Shown here piece by piece: positions 53,230 through 63,339 of a DNA stretch of 64,000 nucleotides. The notes under the pieces were generated by a model that was given only the letters and a program-made list of their open reading frames with translations, searched no databases and was not told the origin of the DNA. Each line of letters opens with the position of its first letter. The first letter of the stretch is position 1. The translations under genes were made by a program, and so were the position numbers. Source of the DNA: Emiliania huxleyi CCMP1516. Its lineage: Eukaryota > Haptophyta > Isochrysidales > Noelaerhabdaceae. The stretch is from NCBI RefSeq assembly GCF_000372725.1, contig NW_005202427.1:548995-612994 (forward strand). The letters run 5' to 3'.

Positions 53230-53461
53230 GGTGGTAGAACGTGCGTCGGGTAAGCGGGCCGAAGACGGCTCACTCTCGACCGGGTTCTGGGGACGCCGAC
53301 CAAGTCGTTGTGGGACGCAGTTTTTCTCTTTTTGTCAATAGAGAAGTGGAATCCCGTGTGTGTGTGTGTCTCTCTCTCTCTCTCTCTGTGTGTACTTGTT
53401 ACGTGAAAACCCGCTGGGACCCGGGCGCCAGCACACACGGCTAGATTTCATGGCGGGCCGC
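53230..53461 (-). promoter_or_regulatory. short region between retroelement ORF and nexin start
   Basis: Only about 230 bp separate the retroelement stop from the nexin ATG, both on the minus strand. It contains (sense) GAGAGAGAGAGA and ACACACACAC runs. It must hold the retroelement 3' end and the nexin 5' leader, and perhaps its promoter. Confidence 0.5.
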
Positions 53462-56400
53462 CTAGGCCCTGGGGTCGGAGGCAGAGTCGGTGGGGGTGCC
53501 GCGCGCGGCGCGGGCTTCGCTGTCGGGGGCGTTTAGGGCGGGGTCGGGGAAGGAGGGTGGGGTCGGTCGCATTGGCGGCCGCGCGGCAGTGGCTGCGAGG
53601 GGGGCGGGAGGAGGTGGTGGCGCCGACCGCAATGGCGGCCGAGGACCCGACGTCGAGCGCCGGGCGAGATCGCGAGGGTCGAGGGTGAGCTCGAAGCCGA
53701 GGGCGGCGGCCGAGTTCTGGATGGTGAGGGCGTCGGCGGTGACGATGGCGGCGGAGATGGCGGCGGAGTGGAAGGTGTAGTGTGAGCGGGTGGACGCGCG
53801 AGAGGTGCCATACGGCGTGTGGTCAATGGACCCACTAGCGCGTGCGGTCCTCGCAAGCCGGCGGAGGACGCGATCGAGGTCGGCGGAGAATGCTCCGGTC
53901 GACTCGGTCACGAGGAGGATGACCGTGTGGCCCTTGGCGAGGGCGTCGGCATAATCGCCGTCCTTCGCTGCCACCCATCCGTCGCCGCTGACGCGGTCCA
54001 ACTGCTCCTCCGTGTCCGGGTCACCCCGTTGGGGGTGGCCGAGAACGACGACGGAGAGGTGCTCCTCAGTGTTGCCAAGTGCGATGAAGTGCCCGTCGGC
54101 ACGGGAGGCGGCGCCTCCGCAGCGAGCAGAGCCGTTGCCCTTTGCGCCGGAGGGGAGGAACGGAGTGTAGCACTTGAACTCCCAGCACGTGGTCGTGGAG
54201 CCAAAGCGGATCATGTCTGGGATGTGTCCCTTGTTGACGTGGGCGTAGTAGCCCCTCCGCTCAGCCTTGGAGGCGGGGGTCCCGTCGCCCTTATCGGCCA
54301 GCTGGATCGAGCCAACTGGCAGGGCGTCGCTCGTGACGCTGGTGAGCGCACGGTGGACGGCTGCAAGTGCGGCGTTGTGGCGGTGGGTGGCGTTGGCGGA
54401 ATTGAGGCAATGGTCGCCGAGGCGTTGGTGCTGGGTGACGGTAACGCCGCGCTCCTCGAGCGCGTTGTACACGTCATCGAGGGCGGTAAGGTAGAGGCCG
54501 AGGCGGTGCTGGCACGCCGAGAGGAAGGTGTCGGAGGGGATGATGGAGCGAGGCACTGTGGCATCGGGCAGGCGGAGCAGCCAAGCTCCCGAGCCCACCT
54601 GCGAGTGGCTGATGAGGGAGGTGGCCTCCCGGTGCGGCACGGTGGCGCCGGCGTTGTGGGAATCGAAGGAGTCGCACGCGTCCTTGGCGACCAGCCACGC
54701 GCCGTTGTTGACGACAGCCGACAGCGAGTGCTGTGAGAGGCACGAGGAAGATGTGCCGTCGGCGTCACCCAACAGGGCGGCGAGGGGCGGAAGCTGGAAG
54801 CCGCGCTTGAGGTGCGGGTGGTAGGCGGAGCGTGTGGCGCCGTCGACCCAGTGACGAACCTGTTCGTCGAGGGCGGCGTGGCGGGTGCGTACATCGGCGA
54901 GGGCGGAGTCGATGACGCCGTGAGCGGCGACGAGAGCGGTGGCGGTGGCGGTGTTTGGGGGGGTAAGGGACATCTCCCCGAGCGCAGGGTAGACCCTGGC
55001 GCACGCCCTCTGGGAGGTGACGGCGGAGGCGAGGAAGCTGGGGAATCGGCGGCGAGCGTAGTCGGACATGCCAATGCCGCCATTCTTGCCCGTCTGCTTC
55101 GCGCGGGTGCGCGCGAGGGCCGCTCTGTCGCCAGGGCTGCGGCCGAAGTCAAGGATGAGGGCGGCGGCGTTGCCGGTCGCCTCATCGGCGAAGGCGGCGG
55201 CGCCCTCGGTCTGGGTTGGGGGCATCGTGCGCATCCAGTGGTTTGGGATCGAGCAGGCGCAGAGGCGAACGAGCTGCAGCTGGAGCAGTCGGGCGTGCCT
55301 AACGCGGCCCGAGTCCCTCATCCTGACAATGTAGGAGAGCGGCTTCTCGAGCTTGGCCCGCATGAGCTCGAGGAGCGCGCTAGCGCATGCGTCGCCGTCG
55401 CCCAAGAAGGTGCCGCCGACTTTGAAGACAGTCAGGCGCCGGCGCAGGCGCTCTTGGCGGGCGGGATCGCTGGCGTCGACATAGTTGGGCGAGCCGGGTA
55501 TGTCGGCTGGCGCGGCGGAGAGGTTGCCCGCCGAAGAGTAGAGGTTGGTCTTCGGGAGGCAAGAGTCGAGGTTGCAGTCGCGCTTGCAGAGGCGACGCTT
55601 GTCGTTGTAGCACTTGAAGAGGGGCGGTATGCCGCTGTCGTCGCTCTCAGTGGAGAGGGACGACATGCGACCCATGTCGTCGTCGCCGCCGTCGCCCTCG
55701 GCGGAGGGGGGAATCATCGATCCCGACGCGTAGAAGTCGTCGGCGGTGGCGGTCATGTCGACGTCCGGGTTGAGGCGTTGGCACTCGCGGCAGCTCTCGT
55801 GCATGGCGCCGACACACAAGATGGTGGCGCCCCCGTCGCCCTGGCATCCGCCATCGACGGAGCGCAAGACGTGCTGGGAACGGTGGTCCCCAAGCACGGC
55901 GCGTCCGTCGGGGCCAAAGTTGACGGGGACGGTGGAGCCGCCAAACCATATTTTCGCAGCAGTGGCCGCGACGGAGTAGTAGAAGAAGCGGAAGATGGCG
56001 AGGAGGGACGGAAAGCGTCTCCGCAGGAAGGCGAATCCCGCCCAGCGGCTCGTCCACTGGTACATGGCGGAGATGTCGTCGGAGACGATGCCGTGGCGTG
56101 GCGCGTGCTCGGTCCAGCCTCGGACGAGGCGGGCAAGTTTCTCCGTTCCCTTGGAGGAGAAGCACCAGTTGGTGACAAACTTGAGCGGGCGGGAGGCGGC
56201 GGCGAGGGCGTCCCTGGCAGCAGCGAGGGCGGCGGCGGTGCGGCTGGCGCGCGCGCGCAGGCCTGCGGCGGACGGATCGTTGCCGGAGACGGCGGTGGCA
56301 GCCTCGTGCTGCAGCTCGGCGGCGAGGACGTCCGCCTCGGCGGTGTCAATGCGGCGCTGATGGTCCTGCACGTCCTCGGGGGCGGGCTCGGTGAAGTTGC

Positions 56401-56590
56401 GTTCGAACCCTTTGCGGCAAGCGCGATTGATTATTGCCCAGAGTAGACAGCGCCACTTCTCGCACATGCCGAGGGGCCGACGGCCTTTGATCTCGCCGGT
56501 CAAAGGGCAGACTTTGGCGGCGAGGGCGGCGCGGATGCCGCCGGCGAGGAGGTCGCGGGCAGTCGCCCCATGTGTGTGAGAAACCGCCAA
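53462..56590 (-). mobile_element. reverse transcriptase ORF with PD-(D/E)XK-like C-terminus
   Basis: A 1042-codon uninterrupted frame. RT motifs in order: fingers KGRRPLGMCEKWRCLLWAII (near residue 40), palm aspartate in VSDDISAMYQWTSRWAGF (near 170), FFYYSVAATAAKIWFGG, GGCQGDGGATIL (near 250, the QGD-P position) and the catalytic ATADDFYASG (near 282). A region FQLPPLAALLGDADG, LISHSQVGSGAWL, then SIIPSDTFLSACQHRLGLYL follows as in algal non-LTR elements. Near residue 790, HIPDMIRFGSTTTCWEFKCY fits a PD-(D/E)XK nuclease core (D...E-x-K), as expected for elements with a restriction-like endonuclease. A Pro-rich tail ends the ORF. The frame lacks an ATG at its start, so the copy is probably 5'-truncated, the usual fate of LINEs; no poly(A) was seen. 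Confidence 0.7.
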
Positions 56591-57120
56591 TGGCCGTTAT
56601 CCGTTAGTGCGGACGTCGCCGCGGCTCGCCTCTGCCGCGGCGGCTGCTGCGCGCACGCGGCGGCGCCGCTCTCTCGCGAGACGGCTGGCGACGCGGCTCG
56701 CCGCCGACGTACGGTGCGCTCGTCCGACGGTCCGCAGCGTGGCGTGCGCGGCGCTGAGCGCCGCTCTGCGAGCGCCTCTGCGCCTGCACTGCCTGTCTCT
56801 GTTGCTGTTGGTGGTGGTGGTGCTGCTGCTGCTGGTGCCGATGCTGCTGCTGGCGCGGCGCGGCTGTGCGACTGGGCTCGACGCGCGCGTCGCGAGCGTC
56901 TGACGCGGCGGGCGGCGTCGGGCAGGTGCGCTTCCCTCTCGGGTGGTGGTGGTGGTGCTGCTGCTGCTGCTGGTGGTGCAGATGCTGCTGCTGGTGCGGC
57001 GCGGCTCTCCGACGCGACTCGATGCGCGCGTCGCGGCTATCTGACGCGGCGGGCGGCGTCGCGGGCGGCAGCGGTGGCGGCTCGCGGGTGGAGGTGGAGG
57101 CTGGAGGCGTGGTGGGTCTT
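56591..57120. repeat. tandem GC/TGC-rich repeats upstream of the RT ORF
   Basis: Two copies of a segment of about 140 bp (about 56800-56930 and 56945-57065) share GGTGGTGGTGCTGCTGCTG, GATGCTGCTGCTGG, CGACGCG and TCTGACGCGGCGGGCGGCGT. They could be the 5' UTR or N-terminal linker of the retroelement. No supported coding frame. Confidence 0.6.
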
Positions 57121-57406
57121 TGAGTTTATTTCATGATGGACTACGAGGAGTGGGGGTCAACCGGGAGGCAGGGGGTTCGACCTGGCGACGGAGGACCGTG
57201 GGCCATCGCGGGGACGGGTCCGTCCGGAGGGCGAACCCGGCAGATCCGGATGGTCTTCACGCCGGTGGGTGGCACCGAGGCGTCTTGGACGCTCAGCTCT
57301 ACCTTAAGCTCCTGAGGGGCGCGTGGTTGTAACCACGTAGTAGGACTACAGCCCACCACAGACACCCTCCCCCACTCCTCACGTGTGTTCACACCCTCAC
57401 CCTCTC

Positions 57407-57450
<44 letters not shown>

Positions 57451-58499
57451 CTCTCCTCTTGTCTGTGCTGTCTGCCTGACTCAGGCACTCAATCTGCCGA
57501 TGCGTGATTGTGTGTGGGCTGCTCCGAGGGGGCCCTGTGCGATCCGACGGGTAGGGGGTCTGTGCCCGGGCGGTGTCCGGTGTGGAGTCCCCTTCTGATC
57601 CCGCCTGGAATGTTGGGTGTGAGGTCGTGGAAGCTTCGATCCCAAGGGGGGGAGCCGAGCCCACTCATAACCAACTCTCAGGGGCAGTAGGTGGGCGAGC
57701 TTCAGGCACGCTCATCTCGATCGTCAAGACGTCGCTACGCGCGGTCTTCCGCGGGGGGAGCTGCGTCGACGGGTGCGGGACCGCGGCGCAGTCAGTGCCG
57801 TGGCGATGCCTCCGGCTGTTTGCGGCGGGCGGCTTGCTGCTCGCTGCATGGCGAAAAACTCGTCTCGCCACACGCCAAGGGCTTATGCTCTGGCGAGACG
57901 TGAGGCGCATGCGCCCAGGAGGGGAGGGGGCATGTGTAACGACACTGCTAGAGATGCCTTTCGGGGCCCAGAGATAAAACTTCTGTGATGCCATGCGTGA
58001 CCTAGTAGTGTCCCCAGCTATGGGCGTGTCCACGTTGGAGCCAGGTGTGGTGTGGGCGCGAGAATAGCTCCGCCGTTCATGGAGGCAACCGATGCGAGTC
58101 GACTGGTGTGTGTCGTCGTGGTTTCGTATCAAGAATACTCACTCACACTGGAATCCCGTGCCCCCTTTTCTTTCTTATCGAGAGAGAGAGTTCTTTTTTT
58201 TCAATTCTTTCTTAACAACCAATCTTTCTTGCGACTGGGCCGAGAACCAAGTCGTTTCGCGCGGTTTTCTCTTTTTTCGTTGGGATCTTTTCGTTGCTGA
58301 AATTATTTTTTCGCTAGAGATTCAGAAGGACACAGTACATACACACAGCAAGGTGTAGCTATTGTTGGCAAAACAAGACACAGGAATCACACAGAATCAC
58401 AGCGGGAGGAAAGCGGCGAGTCGTCATTCCTGGGGTCCTTGCAAGGTGAGGTGAGCCCCCCCCCCCCCCCCCTCGACATACCCAATAACGGCGTGCGCG
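57121..58499. other. spacer, no gene supported
   Basis: Contains a TC microsatellite (57413-57446), the inverted dispersed repeat copy b (58060-58146), a T-rich stretch (58180-58320) and a C-run near 58459. Open frames here lack conserved character. Confidence 0.5.
58060..58146 (+). repeat. dispersed repeat, copy b
   Basis: Inverted relative to 3228-3312 and nearly identical over about 85 bp, including AGTCGACTGGTGTGTGTCGT and TATCAAGAATACTCACTCAC. Confidence 0.75.
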
Positions 58500-60717
58500 C
58501 TACTCGCACCAGTCGCGCATGCGCTCGAAGCGGACGGCGGGCACCGACGCGCCGTCCGCGCGCGTCACCTCGAGGCAGACCTCTGCGGAGTAGGTCAGCG
58601 TGCTGCTGTTCCACACCGACACCTCGCGCCGGTGCCCTCCCGCCGACAGGAGCGTGCCGCCGTGCTCGTCCGGAAGCATCAGCCTCGCAAAGGCCGGCCG
58701 CATCACCTAAGTGAGGTAAGGTAAGGTCAACGTCTCCACACACACAAGGTGGCTGTCCCTCGCATCTCCGCGCCCGGGACACGGGTAGGAGCTGGCACGG
58801 CATTCAAAGTGCAAGCACCGGCCCGGTGCCGTGGGTGAGCGACCTGCACCCCACTCCCTCCCTCCCTCATCACCTGTGTGGCGGCGGCGTGTGCCGTCCT
58901 CCCATCCCTCCCTCGGGCGCGTGTGTTTTTCTTTCTGTTCACCGAGCGGTGAAAGTCGGAGAACACCCACGCGCCCTGCCATATCTCCCCATATCTCCCC
59001 ATACCTCCCCATATCTCCCCATATCTCACCGAGTGGTGAAAGTCGGAGAGCACCCACGCGCCCTGCCGCCCGCCGACCAGCGCGTTGCGCGCCGCCGCCT
59101 CGGCCACGTACGCCTCGCGAGATACATCATTGTGAAATATAAAATAGTCTATCATGATGTAGTATATCGGTGTGGTTTTATCGAGATGTATATCGTACGC
59201 CTCGAGCGCGGCGAGCGAGCGATAATTATTATTAGTATTATTAATTATATAATATCTCGTACGCCTCGAGCGCGGCGAGCGAGCGCGGACCGTGACGCAC
59301 CGAGCCGACCTGTGCAGCGAAGGGACCAGCCGTGAAGAGACGCCGTTCACGGCTCCTCCGGCGAGGGCGAGCGGCGCGGCCGCCTGCTCACACGGCTGCA
59401 GCTGTGAAGAGACGCCGTCCACGGCTCGCCGCCCGAGCCGCAGCGACGCTTCACCCAGCGGTGTGTCACCCGCGCGCCCAGCGCCCAGCTCGAGCGGCGG
59501 TGCATCTCGTCGTCGAGACGCTTCCCCGCCTCCTCGCACTGGCGGTGCAGGTACTTTGCCGCGGCGGCAGTCAGCTCGTCCGAGCAGAGCTCGCGGAAGG
59601 GGACGATCGGGAGGGCCTATTCACAGCAGGGGGTGTGAATAGAGAGCTGTGAATAGCTCGCGGAAGGGGGCGATCGGGAGGGCCTTTGGGGAGGGGGAGG
59701 GGAGGTGCGGGGAGGTGAGGTGCGGGGAGGGGGAGGGGAGAGGGAGGGGAGGGGAGGGGAGGGGAGGGGAGGGGAGACGAGGGTCTCACCTCCCACCAGT
59801 CCGGGGTGAGCTGCTTGCGCGAGCTATTCACACATCTCTATTCACACCTCCCACCAGTCCGGGGTGAGCTGCTTGCGCGAGGCCCAAAAGGTGCGCGACT
59901 GCTCTCGCACCGCGCCGAGCATCTGCTCGAACGAGCCCGCCTCGCACCCCATGCTGCCGCCTCCGTCGGCCGCGCCGACCTCGAGGTCGGAGGTCAGGAT
60001 GAAGAGCGCCCTCGAGGCAGGCACCAGCTCCGGTTCGGTGGCAGATGTTCGGAACTCGGGCACGGCGCTGCCGCCCACACCGCAGAGCAGCTTGCCAAGC
60101 CGGTCGAAGGCGGCGGCGTCGGCGAGGCGTCCGACGTCGTCGAGGACGATGACGGCGGCAGGGTCGCGGAGCAGCTGGTGCGCCACCGCATGCTCGAACG
60201 CCTCCACCTCGCTCAGGCCCGACCCGCGCGAAAACTTGTGCAGCCGCACGCCGCACTGGCCCGGGAAGGGCGCGCTGGCGCGGAAGGAGCGGTGCCACGC
60301 GGGCAGCACCGAAGGGAGCACCTCCTGCGCCCGGTCCACCGCGGAGGCGGCCACCGCCGCGCCCGCCGCGCAGCCGAGCGTCGCGCCGAGCGGGCCGAGC
60401 GCGAGGCCGAGGCTGCCGAGCAGCGCACACGAGGTCGAGGCGAGCCCCAGCTGAGCGCGCGGGTACCGCTCCTCCTCCCACTCCTCGAAGGCCGCGCTCG
60501 CGATGATCTCCGCCAGGAACGACTTGCCGGAGCCCGACGGACCCGTGAAGTGCAGCACCCAGTCGGCACACGTCGCCCGCGGCGCGAGGCCGACATACGA
60601 TTCTAGCGCGCGGCGCACAAAGTTCCAGGCCTGGTGCTGCCCCACGTAGTCGCGGCGGGCGCGCGCCTCGAAGCTGCGCCGCACGTCCTCGCCGGCGGCG
60701 GCGTTGGCACAGGGCAT
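58500..60717 (-). CDS. torsin-like AAA+ ATPase
   Basis: Exon 1 runs from ATG 60717 to 59848 (MPCANAAAGEDVRRSF). It holds the whole nucleotide domain: DYVGQHQAWNFVRRAL, VLHFTGPSGSGKSFLAEIIA (Walker A), LSEVEAFEHAVAHQLL, AAVIVLDDVGRLADAAAF (Walker B), RALFILTSDLEVG (sensor 1). After an intron with tandem AG|GC copies, exon 2 starts at 59616 (PFRELCSDELTAAAAKYLH), then 59309-59265 (VGSVRHGPRSLAALE), 59113-59030 (AYVAEAAARNALVGGRQGAW), and the last exon 58706-58500 (VMRPAFARLMLPDEHG to MRDWCE). Torsins are ER-luminal or nuclear-envelope chaperone-like ATPases; no signal peptide was found, so a 5' exon may be missing or the protein may be cytosolic (ClpB-like). The exon 2 donor is not resolved. 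Confidence 0.75.
58712..58830 (+). repeat. dispersed GGTAA repeat, copy c, inside an intron
   Basis: A shorter, diverged copy of the 30404/43171 repeat: GGTAAGGTAAGGTCAACGTC, TCCACACACACAAGGTGG, GGCACGGCATTCAAAGTGCA. In the torsin-like gene (minus strand) its TACCTTACCTCACTTAG end supplies the pyrimidine tract and AG acceptor of the last exon. Confidence 0.85.
59114..59264 (-). repeat. AT-rich intron with triplicated exon flank
   Basis: Two AT-rich blocks (TATTATATAATTAATAATAC and ATTTTATATTTCACAATGAT in sense) separate three copies of the GAG|GCGTACG flank, the first two with CTCGCTCGCCGCGCTC before it. The GC donor and AG acceptor sit at equivalent points of the first and last copies. Confidence 0.8.
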
Positions 60718-61340
60718 CGGCACGGGCAACGGCCGCACGGGGGAGGAGGACGGGGGGGGAGGCGGGGCGCGGGGACCCCCCCGGGAGAAGCGGGCGTCCT
60801 TGTACGGAAATGATTTTTTATCGGCGGTGATGGTGGTGGTGGGGAAGGTGGTGGGGAACGTGGTGGTAGTGAACTTGTGGTGATGGTGGCGGCGGGGACG
60901 ATGGCGGTGGTGGGGAGGGCGGAGACGATGGCGGCGGCGACGTGGGCGGCGGAGGCGAGGCAGGAGGCGGCGTGGGCGGCGTCGGCGGAGGCGCCGGTGG
61001 TGACGGCGTGGGCGGCGGAGGCACCGGCGGCGGCGGCGTGGGCGGCGGAGGCGACGGCGAGGTGGAGGGCGGCGGCGGCGTGGGCGGCGGTGGGGCAGGT
61101 GGCGGCGGCGTGGGAGGGGCTCCCCACCCTTTTGCGCAGCAACACCTTAAACTTTTCAGGCCCTCCAAATTCGGGTCGGAGCGTAGGGAGTGGGCCCCGA
61201 GTTTTTGAAAAGGGCGACAGACGCTTGCGTCCTAACCTCCAACAACGCCCGTGCGTATACAAAAAAAGAAAGTCCGCGAGCGTGACGCCATCGGCCGACT
61301 CCGACGCCCTTTCCGGCCGCGAAGAACCCTCATTGCGCGC
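60718..61340. other. spacer with GGT/GGC low complexity
   Basis: GGTGGTGGTGG and GGCGGCGGAGGC repeats between 60825 and 61125, then ordinary sequence up to the next ATG. Long frames here are shadows of the repeat. Confidence 0.5.
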
Positions 61341-62507
61341 ATGCTGCCAACGAAGTCCACGCCGTTCGTCGCTTTGTCGTCGGGCAAGGCCTCGCCGCTC
61401 CTCGGGGAGAGTGAACCCGAGGAGCCGTGGTTCAAGCGACCAAACACAAAAAGGCGTGCTGACCCCTCCAGCGAACGCTGCGCGCCTGCCCGCCGTGCAG
61501 GGGCCCTGCGCTCCTGCACCATTAGAACATAGATCCTGCACAGCCTCAATCCACCCCAATGCCATGTGCGCACCGAGCCGCCCGGCTACTTCCACAGGCT
61601 GCTCGTCGCGGGCGCGCTGCTGGCAGCCACCTGCGCGCTTGCGCTGATCGGCGCCTCCCCAACTCTCGCCTCCCCAACTCTCGCAGTGGCTGAACCGCCG
61701 AAACCCTTCGTCGACGCTGCCCATGCCGCGTCCGTCTCGCCCGAGGCTGCCAAGGCTGGCTTTGCCTCGGCGGTAAAGGCGATGCAGGAGGGAAAGAGTC
61801 CTGCGGAGGCCATGCGAGCGGCGGAGAAGGCGGCCGAGAAGGCACAAGAGGACGCGGGCGCAAAGAGCATGCTGCTCGCGGCCGACCCATCCAAGATGCC
61901 GGACACCAAGCCGTTTGTCGACGCCGCTCACGCGGCGTCGCGCTCGCCCGAGGCGGCCAAGGCTGCGGCCGCATCGGCGATCAAGGCCATGCAGGAGGGG
62001 AAGAGCCCGGCAGAGGCGATGCATGCTGCCGAGAAGGCGGCCAAGGAGGCGCAAGAGATGGTCGGCTGGGCGTCGGCCAAGGAAATGTCGTTGCTGACGG
62101 TTCAGGGAGGCAAGCCGGGTGATGACAAGGACGAGGCAGACGAAGACGAGACCGACAAAGACGAGAGCGAGGAGGAGAAGAAGAGCGACGAGCAGAAGGA
62201 GTGGAAGCGGATGGGACAGGCAATCGGCGATGACTGGAAGTCAAAGGGGCAGGCAATCGGCGATGACTGGAAGTCAAAGGGACAGGCAATCGGCGATGAC
62301 TGGAAGTCAAAGGGACAGGCAATCGGTGATGACTGGAAGTCAAAGGGACAGGCAATCGGCGATTACTGGAAGTCAAAGGGCAAGCAGATGGGCGATACCG
62401 ACTGGAAGGCCTTGGGTGACAAGATGAAGGACATGGGCAAAGACGCCCAGGAGACCGGTGGGTGGTCGTGGCCGTCGTTCGAGAAATTCTGGAACCCCTG
62501 CCACTAA
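61341..62507 (+). CDS. membrane-anchored repeat protein, acidic linker and 11-residue repeats
   Basis: Exons 61341-61453 and 61544-62507 with a 90-bp GC-AG intron; 358 residues. A short hydrophilic N-terminus (MLPTKSTPFVALSSGKASP) precedes a single helix HRLLVAGALLAATCALALIG, so it is a type II or signal-anchored protein. Then two copies of a module of about 60 residues (KPFVDAAHAASRSPEAAKAA, ASAIKAMQEGKSPAEAM, AAEKAAKEAQE), an acidic run (DEADEDETDKDESEEEKK), and six copies of an 11-residue unit KSKGQAIGDDW coded by 33-bp near-identical repeats. It ends WPSFEKFWNPCH. Amphipathic helical repeats suggest a structural or membrane-associated protein. No named family recognised; LEA-like is a loose comparison. 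Confidence 0.7.
62219..62383 (+). repeat. 33-bp coding tandem repeat
   Basis: CAGGCAATCGGCGATGACTG recurs every 33 bp, five times, with one or two substitutions per unit. Confidence 0.95.
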
Positions 62508-63339
62508 GCAGGTCAGTTGAAAGCTTCACTGCACTTCTGATCTCTTGGCTGTCCATCTACGAGCAACCACGTCCAAGAGCTTTGATGACGGACGCGTCCG
62601 GGAGCGTAGCCGCTCGAGTAGTCATGACTTCGAGTCATGATATGTTGCATGCGGCATGTGCCCAGCTAGTGCACAAGTACGGTCTGGGAAGCCTCGCACG
62701 ATGTTGATCACGTTTTCACGAATCGTTTTCACATGTTTATGATCTACTGTTTCTACATGAGCCATGACTGTATTGTGTATTGAGAGTAATATATTGTGGC
62801 GCACACTGTCACAGTGACAGCTCACACCGCAGTCACTTTCCACGCTCCGAGTGTGGAGAACCAGCTCCACGTAGAGACCTCGGGATTATCTACTCCGGCT
62901 CCGGCTGGTAGTCGACAAGCTGCCGAGCTCAAATCACTGTGTGTGACACATTTCTTGTTGGCTTCTAAAAATCTCTCTGAAAGCGAGCTGAGGTTGCGAC
63001 GCCGCAGGCGACTCAGCACTCTGACAGCACGGTGACACGAGCGAGCTGTCAGCTGAGCAGCGGCGGGCGTCGCCATCCCCCCGAGATGCCATCCGTGCAA
63101 TTTACGCACACGCCCACACTTCTCGACACTCGAGAAGTCGAGTCGCGCGCCGCGGTGTGTGTCGGCAGTCGGGACGCGCGCGGCGCGGCGGCTGGGCGTA
63201 CTGAGGTACTCGTTAGACGCGTTACTCGGGGTGCCACACGCGACACGGTTGCGAGCGGGCGGCACCCCCGCGCTGATCGGATAATTGTTGTTCACTAGTA
63301 CAGGAACTACAACATAGAGAGCGATCGCATCGCGTCTCG
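62508..63339. other. spacer with palindromes and a copied 3' end
   Basis: Includes TCATGACTTCGAGTCATGA (near 62622), CTGTCACAGTGACAG (near 62806), and at about 62893-62985 a near-identical copy of the IQ gene's last codons plus 3' flank. The rest shows no coding signal. Confidence 0.55.
62893..62985 (+). repeat. copy of IQ-gene 3' end
   Basis: CCGGCTGGTAGTCGACAAGC, GACACATTTCTTGTTGGCT and AAAATCTCTCT match, inverted in the window, the stop codon region of the IQ gene at 28860-28960 (SGW-stop and about 75 bp of 3' flank). Confidence 0.85.

Noticed and set aside
53812..56446. Plus-strand ORFs opposite the reverse transcriptase
   Set aside because: Antisense of a 1042-codon frame that carries ordered RT motifs; the plus frames have only Val/Gly/Ala-rich composition.
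57160..57340. Possible tRNA gene from GGTTCGACCTGG-like B box
   Set aside because: No complementary T-stem, acceptor stem or A box could be paired around it.
60603..62054. Minus-strand 483-residue ORF opposite the 11-residue-repeat gene
   Set aside because: Crosses intergenic GGC repeats and the antisense of a well-supported two-exon gene; no conserved motif.
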